Assembly (NCBI RefSeq): GCF_902364365.1
Contig: NZ_CABJDN010000006.1
Span: 468,912 to 486,869, forward strand
Reading direction: 5' to 3'
DNA: 17,958 bases
DNA from: Bacteroides intestinalis
GTDB taxonomy: Bacteria > Bacteroidota > Bacteroidia > Bacteroidales > Bacteroidaceae
Part shown: positions 1-6,667 of the stretch, piece after piece
How the letters are laid out: the number at the start of each line of letters is the position of its first letter
Numbering within the stretch: the stretch's first letter is position 1
The notes under the pieces: model-generated
Databases searched by the model: none
Seen by the model: the letters and a program-made list of their open reading frames with translations, nothing else
Told to the model about the DNA's origin: nothing
Position numbers and translations under genes: made by a program

Positions 1-36
1 GCGTTGAAGGCGGTAGAACCGCCTTCAACGCGAGCC
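1..36 (+). repeat. Coding palindrome of paralog 1 (right flank and 14-bp arms visible)
   Basis: Positions 1-14 and 18-31 are perfect reverse complements around a 3-nt loop (aga). The right flank gagcc (32-36) matches the outer stem seen in the other two copies, so the left arm probably continues beyond the window. It is translated in frame as (x)VEGGRTAFNASL. It corresponds to the palindromes at 4267-4307 and 10802-10842. Confidence 0.9.
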
Positions 37-2225
37 TGTTGCCCGGTGTGATAACTCGTGCCTCGACTGACGTTCCGGATTATCTTTATAACTTGGAAAT
101 CCGTCAGTACGACGTCAACGGAAACCACCTGACGGGAAATGATTACGGCACCGTCAATATCGGCACAAGTCTGGACGTCACTTTGCAGGCGTCTGATGAC
201 TGCCAGTTAGTATTGGTAGCCCGTGGCAACGGTCCTGCAGTGACGGCTTTAGGAACAAAAACATTAGAACAAGTACAAAGTATGATAGTAAATTCTTCCG
301 TGATAAATGCGATTGACCCCTCGGCTGCGGGGAGCATGAACGCTATGCCTTACGTGCTTCATTTGAAGCATGTAAAGGTAGCCGTTGTCAATGGTAAAGC
401 TATCATTCAGAGTCCGGACGGCAGCTACGACATGCGCCTGATGCTGAAACGTCTGGCTACGCGTCTGACTGTAACGTGGGATTATAGTGTTACAGATTAT
501 AAATTGAAACAACTCCTGATTCAGAGTGTACCGTTGAACTATACCATCGTGGATAAGCCGGAGACTGACGACACCTATCCCTCCATCGTTTCGCAGTTCA
601 CCACGCTTGAAATACCTGTTGCGGATGCCAATGCCGCACATGGTTCTTATTCCTGCTGGGTGCCCGCCAATGTACGTGGCGAAAGTGCTGCCGCTACCAC
701 GGAAACGCAGCGCACGAAAGCGAATGCTCCTGTAGGCAGTACCTTTTTCAATTTCGTAGCCGTGAATACAACTGACGGAAAGAAGAAGCTCGACTACCGT
801 GTTTATATCGGTTCCGGCCCTTCTACGGATTTCAATATGTATCGTAATAAGGATTACTCTTATACCGTGAACTTTGCGCATGTCGGCATCCCTACAGGTG
901 ATAATCGAGTGACGTATATCGACCCTATTCCTGCTTCGGAAAATAACGATAATCTGGTGCCCACCGCCAATTGCTTTATGGTGGAGCCGGGCGGTGCGTT
1001 CTGCTTCGACCCTTTCGCATTCCAGCAAAACGGAACAGAGATCACTAATTCACAAATGACGGGCTGGTATGGCACCGCCGGTACAGGTATCAAATCGGTA
1101 AGACTACTTTGGCAAACCCGTGAAAACGGTGATGTGGGTGATCCTGTAATGGGGATTGCCAATAGTAATGACGACCATACCAATATTGTAGACATCAAAC
1201 GAACGATAGATAATAGTGATATCAATACGGTGCCCGCCAATGGTAAAGGGCAATGCCGTATCTACTGCCGTGTAGCCGCCAACACTACCGGAGGCAACGG
1301 AGTGATTGCTGCATACGACGGTCCGAATGGTACGGGAAACATTGTCTGGAGCTGGCATGTTTGGGTGACGGATTATAAGCCGGATACCCGTGGAGGTGAA
1401 CAAGTCTTGGAGCCGGTTAATAAACGGAAGCTGCTCTTTTCGCTGAACAATGCAAGTGTACTTCCGATGATGGACCGTAATTTGGGAGCAATGGCGGGAT
1501 ATGTAGATGAAGCTCCGACTTCCTTTGTCGAAATGTCCAAGACCAATGGTTTTCATTATCAGTGGGGGCGCAAAGACCCGTTCCCAAGTAGCTATACGAC
1601 TAAAAAGATCAGCGTAATTAATAATAAGAATTCATCTACGCCTCCCGAAGGTATGTTGAACCGCTATGCGGCGGATGGGATTACATACGTGGTGAATGGA
1701 GGACAATCGGGGACAATCAGTTACCAGACATCTTGCCGGCAGCCGCTTGTATTTTATGCTGCCAGTAGCAAAGGCCCTGCCTGGACAAATATCGCATCAG
1801 CATCATTCAAAGGATGGGATGAAACGGATAAACCTGTTTGGGACCCATGTCCTGCCGGGTGGAGAGTTATATCCCGGGTTGATCTGGCTGCTGTGAATCA
1901 GAATGGAAGCAGTCTGCCTAACAATAATATAAAGAATTATAATACGAGAAATGACGATGGCGGCTATCTGCTTTATTTCGAACAGTTGAATGGCGGGCAT
2001 GCCTCTTATTTCCGGTTTACAGGTTATGGCAGATACATGAATACATTCGAGTTTATTGGAGACTTGTGTACGATATGGACCCGAAATAAGGGAACTGATA
2101 ATGGCTATAATTCCTATGCAGGATGGTTTAATTCAGGAGGAACCTCCAGTGAATTGTTTACTATCATAACTAAGTACCAGTCTGACGCCCATCCGCTTCG
2201 CTGCGTGCAGGAAAAGGCTGATTAA
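1..2225 (+). CDS. Fimbrillin-like surface lipoprotein, DUF4906/FISUMP type (paralog 1, 5' end outside window)
   Basis: The reading frame is open from position 3 and has no credible start inside the window, so the gene begins upstream; the TTG at 39 is not a real start. The visible part aligns throughout with the proteins at 4358-6577 and 10572-12983. Shared blocks are YNLEIRQYD near the beginning, a central VTYIDPIPAS...ANCFMVEPGGAFCFDPF block (about nt 910-1020) that I assign to the DUF4906 type, then MMDRNLGA (about nt 1467), YQWGRKDPFPSSYTT, DPCPAGWRV (about nt 1843) and a final LRCVQEKAD. The C-terminal set resembles the Fibrobacter major paralogous (FISUMP) domain. By analogy with paralog 3 the missing N-terminus should carry a lipoprotein signal, placing it on the cell surface, perhaps as a fimbrial or adhesin subunit; that role is inference. 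It starts with the coding palindrome at 1-31, so a frame-controlling repeat array probably lies just off the left edge. Its ON/OFF state cannot be judged. Confidence 0.85.
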   Translation, partial: VEGGRTAFNASLLPGVITRASTDVPDYLYNLEIRQYDVNGNHLTGNDYGTVNIGTSLDVTLQASDDCQLVLVARGNGPAVTALGTKTLEQVQSMIVNSSVINAIDPSAAGSMNAMPYVLHLKHVKVAVVNGKAIIQSPDGSYDMRLMLKRLATRLTVTWDYSVTDYKLKQLLIQSVPLNYTIVDKPETDDTYPSIVSQFTTLEIPVADANAAHGSYSCWVPANVRGESAAATTETQRTKANAPVGSTFFNFVAVNTTDGKKKLDYRVYIGSGPSTDFNMYRNKDYSYTVNFAHVGIPTGDNRVTYIDPIPASENNDNLVPTANCFMVEPGGAFCFDPFAFQQNGTEITNSQMTGWYGTAGTGIKSVRLLWQTRENGDVGDPVMGIANSNDDHTNIVDIKRTIDNSDINTVPANGKGQCRIYCRVAANTTGGNGVIAAYDGPNGTGNIVWSWHVWVTDYKPDTRGGEQVLEPVNKRKLLFSLNNASVLPMMDRNLGAMAGYVDEAPTSFVEMSKTNGFHYQWGRKDPFPSSYTTKKISVINNKNSSTPPEGMLNRYAADGITYVVNGGQSGTISYQTSCRQPLVFYAASSKGPAWTNIASASFKGWDETDKPVWDPCPAGWRVISRVDLAAVNQNGSSLPNNNIKNYNTRNDDGGYLLYFEQLNGGHASYFRFTGYGRYMNTFEFIGDLCTIWTRNKGTDNGYNSYAGWFNSGGTSSELFTIITKYQSDAHPLRCVQEKAD

Positions 2226-2253
2226 CGATAAATAATAATTCAAAGTAATTTGA

Positions 2254-2359
2254 ATACATTCGCTCTTTGACATGCTGGAATAACGGAAAACAATTGCTAT
2301 CTTTGCTGTACGTAAACAATGTAAAAAGCAATGTGTATGAGCAGCAAGATTTATCCTAT
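2254..2359 (+). repeat. 106-bp direct repeat shared with 6591-6696 (promoter, leader and first codons)
   Basis: By eye, every base of 2254-2359 is repeated at 6591-6696 (offset 4337). The identity starts abruptly about 30 bp after each lipoprotein stop codon and covers the promoter, the untranslated leader and the first ten codons of the two ATPase-nuclease genes. The lipoprotein 3' ends just upstream are not alike at DNA level. This suggests duplication or gene conversion of the ATPase gene with its own promoter. Confidence 0.9.
2266..2305 (+). promoter_or_regulatory. Probable promoter of the first ATPase-nuclease gene
   Basis: TATCTTTG at 2298-2305 is a perfect match to the Bacteroides -7 consensus TAnnTTTG, about 25 bp upstream of the start codon. 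The nearest TTTG upstream (2266-2269, in ctttgaca) is 28 bp away, longer than the usual 19-21 bp, so the -33 element is uncertain. The whole stretch is identical in front of the second ATPase gene. Confidence 0.6.
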
Positions 2360-3893
2360 CGGTATTCAAAATTTCGAGAAGATACGTAAAGATGGTTATT
2401 TCTATATTGATAAAACCGCTTTGATTTATCAAATGGTGAAGACGGGGAGTTATTATTTCCTGAGCCGTCCGCGCCGTTTCGGAAAGAGTTTGCTGGTTTC
2501 CACCCTCGAAGCATATTTTCAGGGGAAGAAGGAGCTGTTCACCGGGTTGGCGATGGAAAAGTTGGAAAAGGACTGGATAAATTATCCGGTGCTGCATCTT
2601 GATCTGAATGCCCGTAACTATGAAGATGCCGATTCTCTGCTTGAGGAACTGAACAAAAATCTTGAAATCTGGGAGCGGACCTATAGCAGCCCCTATTCCG
2701 ATCGTGCGCCTGAAGAACGGTTTTACCATGTCATTCGTTTGGCTTATGAACAAACGGGACAGCGTGTCGTCATCCTTGTGGACGAGTATGATAAACCTAT
2801 GTTGCAAGCCATCGGCAATGAAGCCTTGCAGCAGCAGTATCGTAATATGCTGAAACCCTTTTACGGGGTGTTGAAGACTTTGGACGGCTGCATCAAGTTC
2901 GCTTTGCTGACAGGAGTAACGAAGTTTGGTAAGATAAGCGTATTCAGTGACTTGAATAATCTGAATGATATTTCTATGTACGAACCGTTTGTCTCTATCT
3001 GTGGAATGACGGAGCGGGAAATACATGAGAATCTGAAAGAAGAATTGCATGAGCTGGCTGCCGCGCAAAAGATGACTTACGAGCAAGCCGCTGCCGAACT
3101 GAAAGAGTGTTACGATGGTTATCATTTCGTTGAGAATACGGAAGGCATCTATAATCCTTTCAGCGTGCTGAATACTTTCTATAAGATGAAGTTCGGCAGT
3201 TATTGGTTTGAGACGGGTACGCCTACCTATCTTGTGGAATTGTTGCAACGTAATCATTACGATTTGGAACGCATGGCGCACGTACAGACTGATGCTGATG
3301 TCCTGAATAGTATCTATGGCGACGAAGACCCCATTCCTGTGATTTTTCAGAGTGGGTATCTCACCATAAAAGGGTACGACAAGGAGTTCGGCCTTTATCG
3401 TCTCGGCTTCCCGAATAGGGAGGTAGAAGAAGGTTTTATCAAGTTCTTGGTACCTTTCTATACCCGCTTCAACAAAGTGGAGGCTCCTTTCGAAATACAA
3501 AAATTCGTGATGGAGTTGCGTGCCGGAGACATTGATGCTTTCTTCAAGCGTCTTCGGAGTTTCTTTGCGGATACCCCTTACGAGTTGGTGAGCGATCTTG
3601 AACTCCACTATCAGAATGTGCTTTTCATCATTTACAAACTGTTGGGGTTCTACGTCAATGCAGAGCGCCACACTTCGGACGGGCGCATTGACCTGGTGTT
3701 GCAGACGGACCGTTTCATCTATGTGATGGAATTCAAGCTGGACGGCACCGCCGAGGAGGCCATGGCGCAGATTAACGAGAAAGGCTATGCACAGCCTTTC
3801 GAGAAGGACAGCCGGCAACTGTTCAAGATTGGCGTGAACTTCAGTAACAAGACGCGAAACATTGAGAAGTGGATTGTAGAGAAGCGAAGTTGA
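2331..3893 (+). CDS. AAA-ATPase / PD-(D/E)XK nuclease fusion protein (copy 1)
   Basis: This is a 520-residue protein of the 'AAA-ATPase-like plus DUF1703' family, typical in length. The N-terminal motif KIYPIGIQNF and YFYIDKT lead into a P-loop-like RPRRFGKSLL (GKS about residues 51-53). Walker B is VILVDEYDKP (about 149-156). The C-terminal nuclease motif is GRIDLV (D about 454) followed by MEFKLD (E467, K469), i.e. D...ExK. It is probably a DNA-acting, ATP-dependent nuclease; its biological role is unknown, although the family is present in many copies in Bacteroides genomes. Start: ATG 2331 is followed by a second in-frame ATG at 2337 that fits the family N-terminus (MSSKIYPIG) about as well. 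It has its own promoter after the lipoprotein gene. It is nearly identical to the protein at 6668-8245 except for a strongly divergent stretch between Walker A and Walker B (about residues 83-148). Confidence 0.85.
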   Translation: MCMSSKIYPIGIQNFEKIRKDGYFYIDKTALIYQMVKTGSYYFLSRPRRFGKSLLVSTLEAYFQGKKELFTGLAMEKLEKDWINYPVLHLDLNARNYEDADSLLEELNKNLEIWERTYSSPYSDRAPEERFYHVIRLAYEQTGQRVVILVDEYDKPMLQAIGNEALQQQYRNMLKPFYGVLKTLDGCIKFALLTGVTKFGKISVFSDLNNLNDISMYEPFVSICGMTEREIHENLKEELHELAAAQKMTYEQAAAELKECYDGYHFVENTEGIYNPFSVLNTFYKMKFGSYWFETGTPTYLVELLQRNHYDLERMAHVQTDADVLNSIYGDEDPIPVIFQSGYLTIKGYDKEFGLYRLGFPNREVEEGFIKFLVPFYTRFNKVEAPFEIQKFVMELRAGDIDAFFKRLRSFFADTPYELVSDLELHYQNVLFIIYKLLGFYVNAERHTSDGRIDLVLQTDRFIYVMEFKLDGTAEEAMAQINEKGYAQPFEKDSRQLFKIGVNFSNKTRNIEKWIVEKRS

Positions 3894-3938
3894 TTTAGGA
3901 GGATATATCCGAAAAAAAGATAATTGTCATTAAGTTTT

Positions 3939-3986
3939 CCGTCCCGCCCCATGCACAGAAGTGCATGAGGCGGGACGGTTTGTTTT
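3939..3986 (+). terminator. Hairpin with T-rich tail upstream of lipoprotein gene 2 (conserved with 10359-10406)
   Basis: A 10-bp stem (3939-3948 with 3969-3978), a 2x2 internal mismatch, a 6-bp inner stem (3951-3956 with 3961-3966) and an agaa loop are followed by ttTGTTTT. This fits a Rho-independent terminator for the ATPase gene ending at 3893. The same structure sits in front of lipoprotein gene 3, with conserved flanks out to attccgg-like sequence, so it may also act as a leader attenuator for the lipoprotein genes. Confidence 0.75.
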
Positions 3987-4031
3987 CCTATGTTCCGGCA
4001 ATTGTATGGATGATATAAATTTTATAATGAT

Positions 4032-4409
4032 ATGAAACAGACATTGAACAATTTTTTTTATTTGTTTTTAGGGCTGATAGCCTTTTGTTGCAGCATTTCC
4101 AGTTGCGATGATAGTATTGATGTTCCAATGACTCCGGTTGATGAACACGAACAGGTTCCGGTTTTGTTGTCTTTGGATTTTTCCACTGAAGCGGATGGTT
4201 ATACTCCCGTTCCGGGCTCCCGTTCCGGGCTCCCGTTCCGGGCTCCCGTTCCGGGCTCCCGTTCCGGGCTCGCCTCGAAGGGGGCATTGCCCCCTTCGAG
4301 GCGAGCCTTTGCCCCAGTGTCAGCACCCGCTCGGATCTCTCCGATACTCCGGACGCTTTGTATTACCTGGAAGTGCATCAGTATGACAGTACTACCGGTG
4401 CCCGCATAG
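4032..4409 (+). CDS. 5' leader part of lipoprotein paralog 2, frame-OFF as sequenced
   Basis: This frame encodes the true N-terminus of the second surface lipoprotein. It has a basic start, a hydrophobic stretch FFYLFLGLIAFCCSIS and a lipobox ending in Cys about residue 25 (SISSC), followed by acidic residues. At PVLLSLDFSTEADGY it matches the protein at 10572 (VPLAFDFAPETDGY). It then enters five copies of a 13-bp repeat (4206-4270, 65 bp = 21 codons plus 2 nt). The reading phase is thereby lost, and translation runs in the wrong frame to a stop at 4407-4409. The continuation of the protein is in the -1 frame (through the palindrome from 4271, and 4358-6577). As sequenced, the cell would make only a 125-residue truncated lipoprotein. 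I interpret this as the OFF state of a phase-variable gene; a decayed gene or an assembly error in the repeat is possible. Confidence 0.8.
   Translation: MKQTLNNFFYLFLGLIAFCCSISSCDDSIDVPMTPVDEHEQVPVLLSLDFSTEADGYTPVPGSRSGLPFRAPVPGSRSGLASKGALPPSRRAFAPVSAPARISPILRTLCITWKCISMTVLPVPA
4206..4270 (+). repeat. Tandem repeat, 5 x 13 bp, inside lipoprotein gene 2 (frame switch)
   Basis: Five perfect copies of cccgttccgggct begin exactly on a codon boundary of the leader frame. The unit has no stop codon in any frame, and 13 is not a multiple of 3, so copy number sets the reading frame: n = 3, 6 or 9 joins leader and body, while n = 5 (present here) does not. Each unit contains a mini-hairpin cccg-ttc-cggg. 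The array abuts the palindrome at 4267-4307. Confidence 0.95.
4267..4307 (+). repeat. Coding palindrome of paralog 2 (19-bp arms, 3-nt loop)
   Basis: 4267-4285 and 4289-4307 are perfect reverse complements around att. In the body frame (codons from 4271) it encodes RLEGGIAPFEASL, matching paralog 3's RAEGGITAFSASL. It begins inside the last 13-bp repeat unit. Possible roles are promoting polymerase slippage, forming an mRNA structure, or serving as a protein-binding site. Confidence 0.95.
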
Positions 4410-6577
4410 GCGGCAAAACGGATTTTGCCACGTCCACCACCATTGGGCAAACCATCACAGTGCCCATGGCCGACCGGGATGATTGCCACTTGGTAATCAT
4501 TGCCCGCGGAAAAACAGGAATCGCGCCAACTTTAGGAACCAAAACATTGAAAGAAGTACAGAATATGACAGTCAGTTCATCAGCCATTAAGGATATCGAT
4601 CCGACGAAACAGGACGACATCAACAAAATGCCTTACGTGCTCCATCTGGAACATGTGCAGGTGAAACAGGTCGGTGGCGTGTGGACTATCCAAAGCCCCG
4701 AAGGATCTGCCGATGTCCGCTTGCGCCTCAAACGCTTGGCGGCACGTCTGACTGTAACCTGGAACTACAGTGCGGCTGACTTCGAACTGAAACAAATCAT
4801 GTTGCAGTCCGTTCCCATGAATTATTCGCTGGTGGATGCGCCCGACAATGCGGGCTGTTTCCCGTCTATCGTAAGCCAGTTTACAACCTATGTTATCCCG
4901 ACGACCGATGCCACCAAAACGTCCGGGACACTTTCTTACTGGGTTCCCGCCAATGTGCGCGGTACAAAAGCGGAAGCTGGTACGGACGAGACACGTTATA
5001 AAGATACTGCTCCGCAAGGCAGTACTTTCATTAGTTTCACTGCCGAAAACACCGCTGATAGCAAGAAAAAATTGGAGTATCGCGTCTACGTCGGCACCGG
5101 CGAAAGCACCGACTTCAATCTACGTAGTAATACAAACTACAACTATCAGGTGAATTTCAGCCATACGTCTATCCCGTTGAATGACAAACGCATCACCTAC
5201 ATCGACCCTATTCCTGCTTCGCAGAGCAATGATAACTTTGTCCCCACCGCCAACTGTTTCATGGTGGAGCCGGGTGGAGCTTTCTGCTTCGATCCGTTCA
5301 AATACCGTCAGAATGGAGCGGATATTGCAAACTCAAGCCTCACTACATGGGCCGGAAATCGGGGTGGTATCGCCTATGTGAAGCTTCTTTGGCAGACCCG
5401 TGAGAGTGGCGACGTGGGCGACCCTGTCATTGGCATAGCAAACAGTGCGACCGACCACACCAATATCGTGGAAGCTCTGAAAACTGCGGATGGGACTTCT
5501 CTCAGCAAAATGAATACTGCCACGGCTGCCGGTCAATGCCGCATTTATTGTCGCGTGTCGTCTGCTGCCAAAGGGGGCGGAAACGGGGTGATTGCCGCCT
5601 ACGACGTGAAAGATGAGATTCTTTGGAGCTGGCACATCTGGGTCACCGACTACAAACCCGATGCGACCGGCAATGAAACCGTGTTGGAGCCGAGCACGAA
5701 GCGAAAGCAAAAATATACCTACAGGAGTGACATCAGTAGCTTTCCGATGATGGATCGCAACTTAGGTGCGCTGGAAGGCTATACCTCTGTGCCCGCCGAC
5801 GAAGTAGCTAAATCTCGTGCCAACGGATTGCATTACCAGTGGGGACGAAAAGACCCGTTCCTGAGCAGCTATACCACGAAAAGTATAAATTCCGTTGCGA
5901 TCGTAAGCGGATCTGCCACGCCGACGGACGGTTTGCAGAATGCGTATGGACCGGACGGATATACATTCTTTCCGCGTAGCAGTACGAGTGCCACTTCCAG
6001 TGACAAGCTGGAATATTCATTTAAAATACCGACTACGGTTTACGATAGAGCAACAAGCAATAGCTATGTGAATGCGGCTCTGTGGGGAGCGAATAAGTCG
6101 GCGTCGAAAACATTATACGATCCTTGCCCGCAAGGTTGGCGTGTGCCGGAATACACTACTTTTTTTCATTTATTCTCGGACAATTATGCAGGTAGTGCAT
6201 CCGATAGATACGCTGATAATGCTGCATTGCGTTCGGTTCCGGCATCAGATGATGTGGGTTATGCCGATTATTGGAAGAAGGGCACAGGTGCCGGAATATA
6301 CAATGATGGTGGAGTATTGATAAAATATGATGCTACGGATAACACTACTTACTATCGTCTTACCGGGTATCAGGAAACAGTCAATGCTTTCAACTATATC
6401 GGTTTGTATGCTAATGTCTGGGGGATTGGTGGCTTCAATTCAACGCGAGTCTCTGGATTCTCTGTGAACTGGGGGGCTTCATTAGGTGGCAGTAAAGCTA
6501 TTTATGCTCGTTTGGTTGGTATGTTCTGGCAGATAGCTGACGCCCATAATGTGCGTTGCATACAAGAAAAAGAATAG
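4358..6577 (+). CDS. Fimbrillin-like surface lipoprotein, DUF4906/FISUMP type (paralog 2, body)
   Basis: This is the body of the second lipoprotein, out of frame with its leader at 4032. The homologous frame extends back through the palindrome (from 4271: RLEGGIAPFEASLCP...DTPDALYYLEVHQY, aligning with paralog 3), so 4358 is only the first possible start-like codon (TTG) and probably not a used start. The body has no internal stops over 739 codons, which argues against long-standing decay. Shared blocks are VTWNYS, SYWVPANVRG, ITYIDPIPAS, ANCFMVEPGGAFCFDPF, LLWQTRESGDVGDPV, MMDRNLGALEGY (nt 5749 on), YQWGRKDPF, DPCPQGWRVP (nt 6121 on) and VRCIQEKE at the end. With three or six 13-bp units the full protein would be 839 or 852 residues, exposed at the surface as an adhesin or fimbria-like lipoprotein (inferred). 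Confidence 0.85.
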   Translation: MYYLEVHQYDSTTGARIGGKTDFATSTTIGQTITVPMADRDDCHLVIIARGKTGIAPTLGTKTLKEVQNMTVSSSAIKDIDPTKQDDINKMPYVLHLEHVQVKQVGGVWTIQSPEGSADVRLRLKRLAARLTVTWNYSAADFELKQIMLQSVPMNYSLVDAPDNAGCFPSIVSQFTTYVIPTTDATKTSGTLSYWVPANVRGTKAEAGTDETRYKDTAPQGSTFISFTAENTADSKKKLEYRVYVGTGESTDFNLRSNTNYNYQVNFSHTSIPLNDKRITYIDPIPASQSNDNFVPTANCFMVEPGGAFCFDPFKYRQNGADIANSSLTTWAGNRGGIAYVKLLWQTRESGDVGDPVIGIANSATDHTNIVEALKTADGTSLSKMNTATAAGQCRIYCRVSSAAKGGGNGVIAAYDVKDEILWSWHIWVTDYKPDATGNETVLEPSTKRKQKYTYRSDISSFPMMDRNLGALEGYTSVPADEVAKSRANGLHYQWGRKDPFLSSYTTKSINSVAIVSGSATPTDGLQNAYGPDGYTFFPRSSTSATSSDKLEYSFKIPTTVYDRATSNSYVNAALWGANKSASKTLYDPCPQGWRVPEYTTFFHLFSDNYAGSASDRYADNAALRSVPASDDVGYADYWKKGTGAGIYNDGGVLIKYDATDNTTYYRLTGYQETVNAFNYIGLYANVWGIGGFNSTRVSGFSVNWGASLGGSKAIYARLVGMFWQIADAHNVRCIQEKE

Positions 6578-6602
6578 AATTAAATCTATTATACATTCGC
6601 TC

Positions 6603-6642
6603 TTTGACATGCTGGAATAACGGAAAACAATTGCTATCTTTG
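6603..6642 (+). promoter_or_regulatory. Probable promoter of the second ATPase-nuclease gene
   Basis: Base-for-base copy of 2266-2305: TATCTTTG at 6635-6642 and ctttgaca with TTTG at 6603-6606, with the same unusual 28-bp spacing. It lies within the 106-bp repeat 6591-6696 and starts only about 25 bp after the lipoprotein stop codon. Confidence 0.6.
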
Positions 6643-6667
6643 CTGTACGTAAACAATGTAAAAAGCA

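Noticed and set aside
264..1028. Minus-strand ORF of 254 codons inside lipoprotein gene 1
   Set aside because: It is antisense to a coding region conserved in three paralogs, with a His/Arg/Ile-rich translation typical of a shadow frame.
2133..3818. Long minus-strand ORF (561 codons) opposite the first ATPase-nuclease gene, and a similar one at 7049-8236
   Set aside because: The plus-strand proteins carry clear ATPase and nuclease motifs; the antisense translations have no recognisable domain and merely mirror the conserved sense sequence.
4267..4307. Programmed -1 ribosomal frameshift at the palindrome of gene 2 instead of phase variation
   Set aside because: The needed shift is indeed -1 and a strong stem follows, but there is no slippery heptamer before it, and paralog 3 has the same stem while being in frame. 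Repeat copy number explains both cases.
4267..4307. Palindromes as recombinase inversion sites or intrinsic terminators
   Set aside because: The arms are separated by only 3 nt, leaving nothing to invert, and there is no T tract. They are translated in frame in paralog 3.
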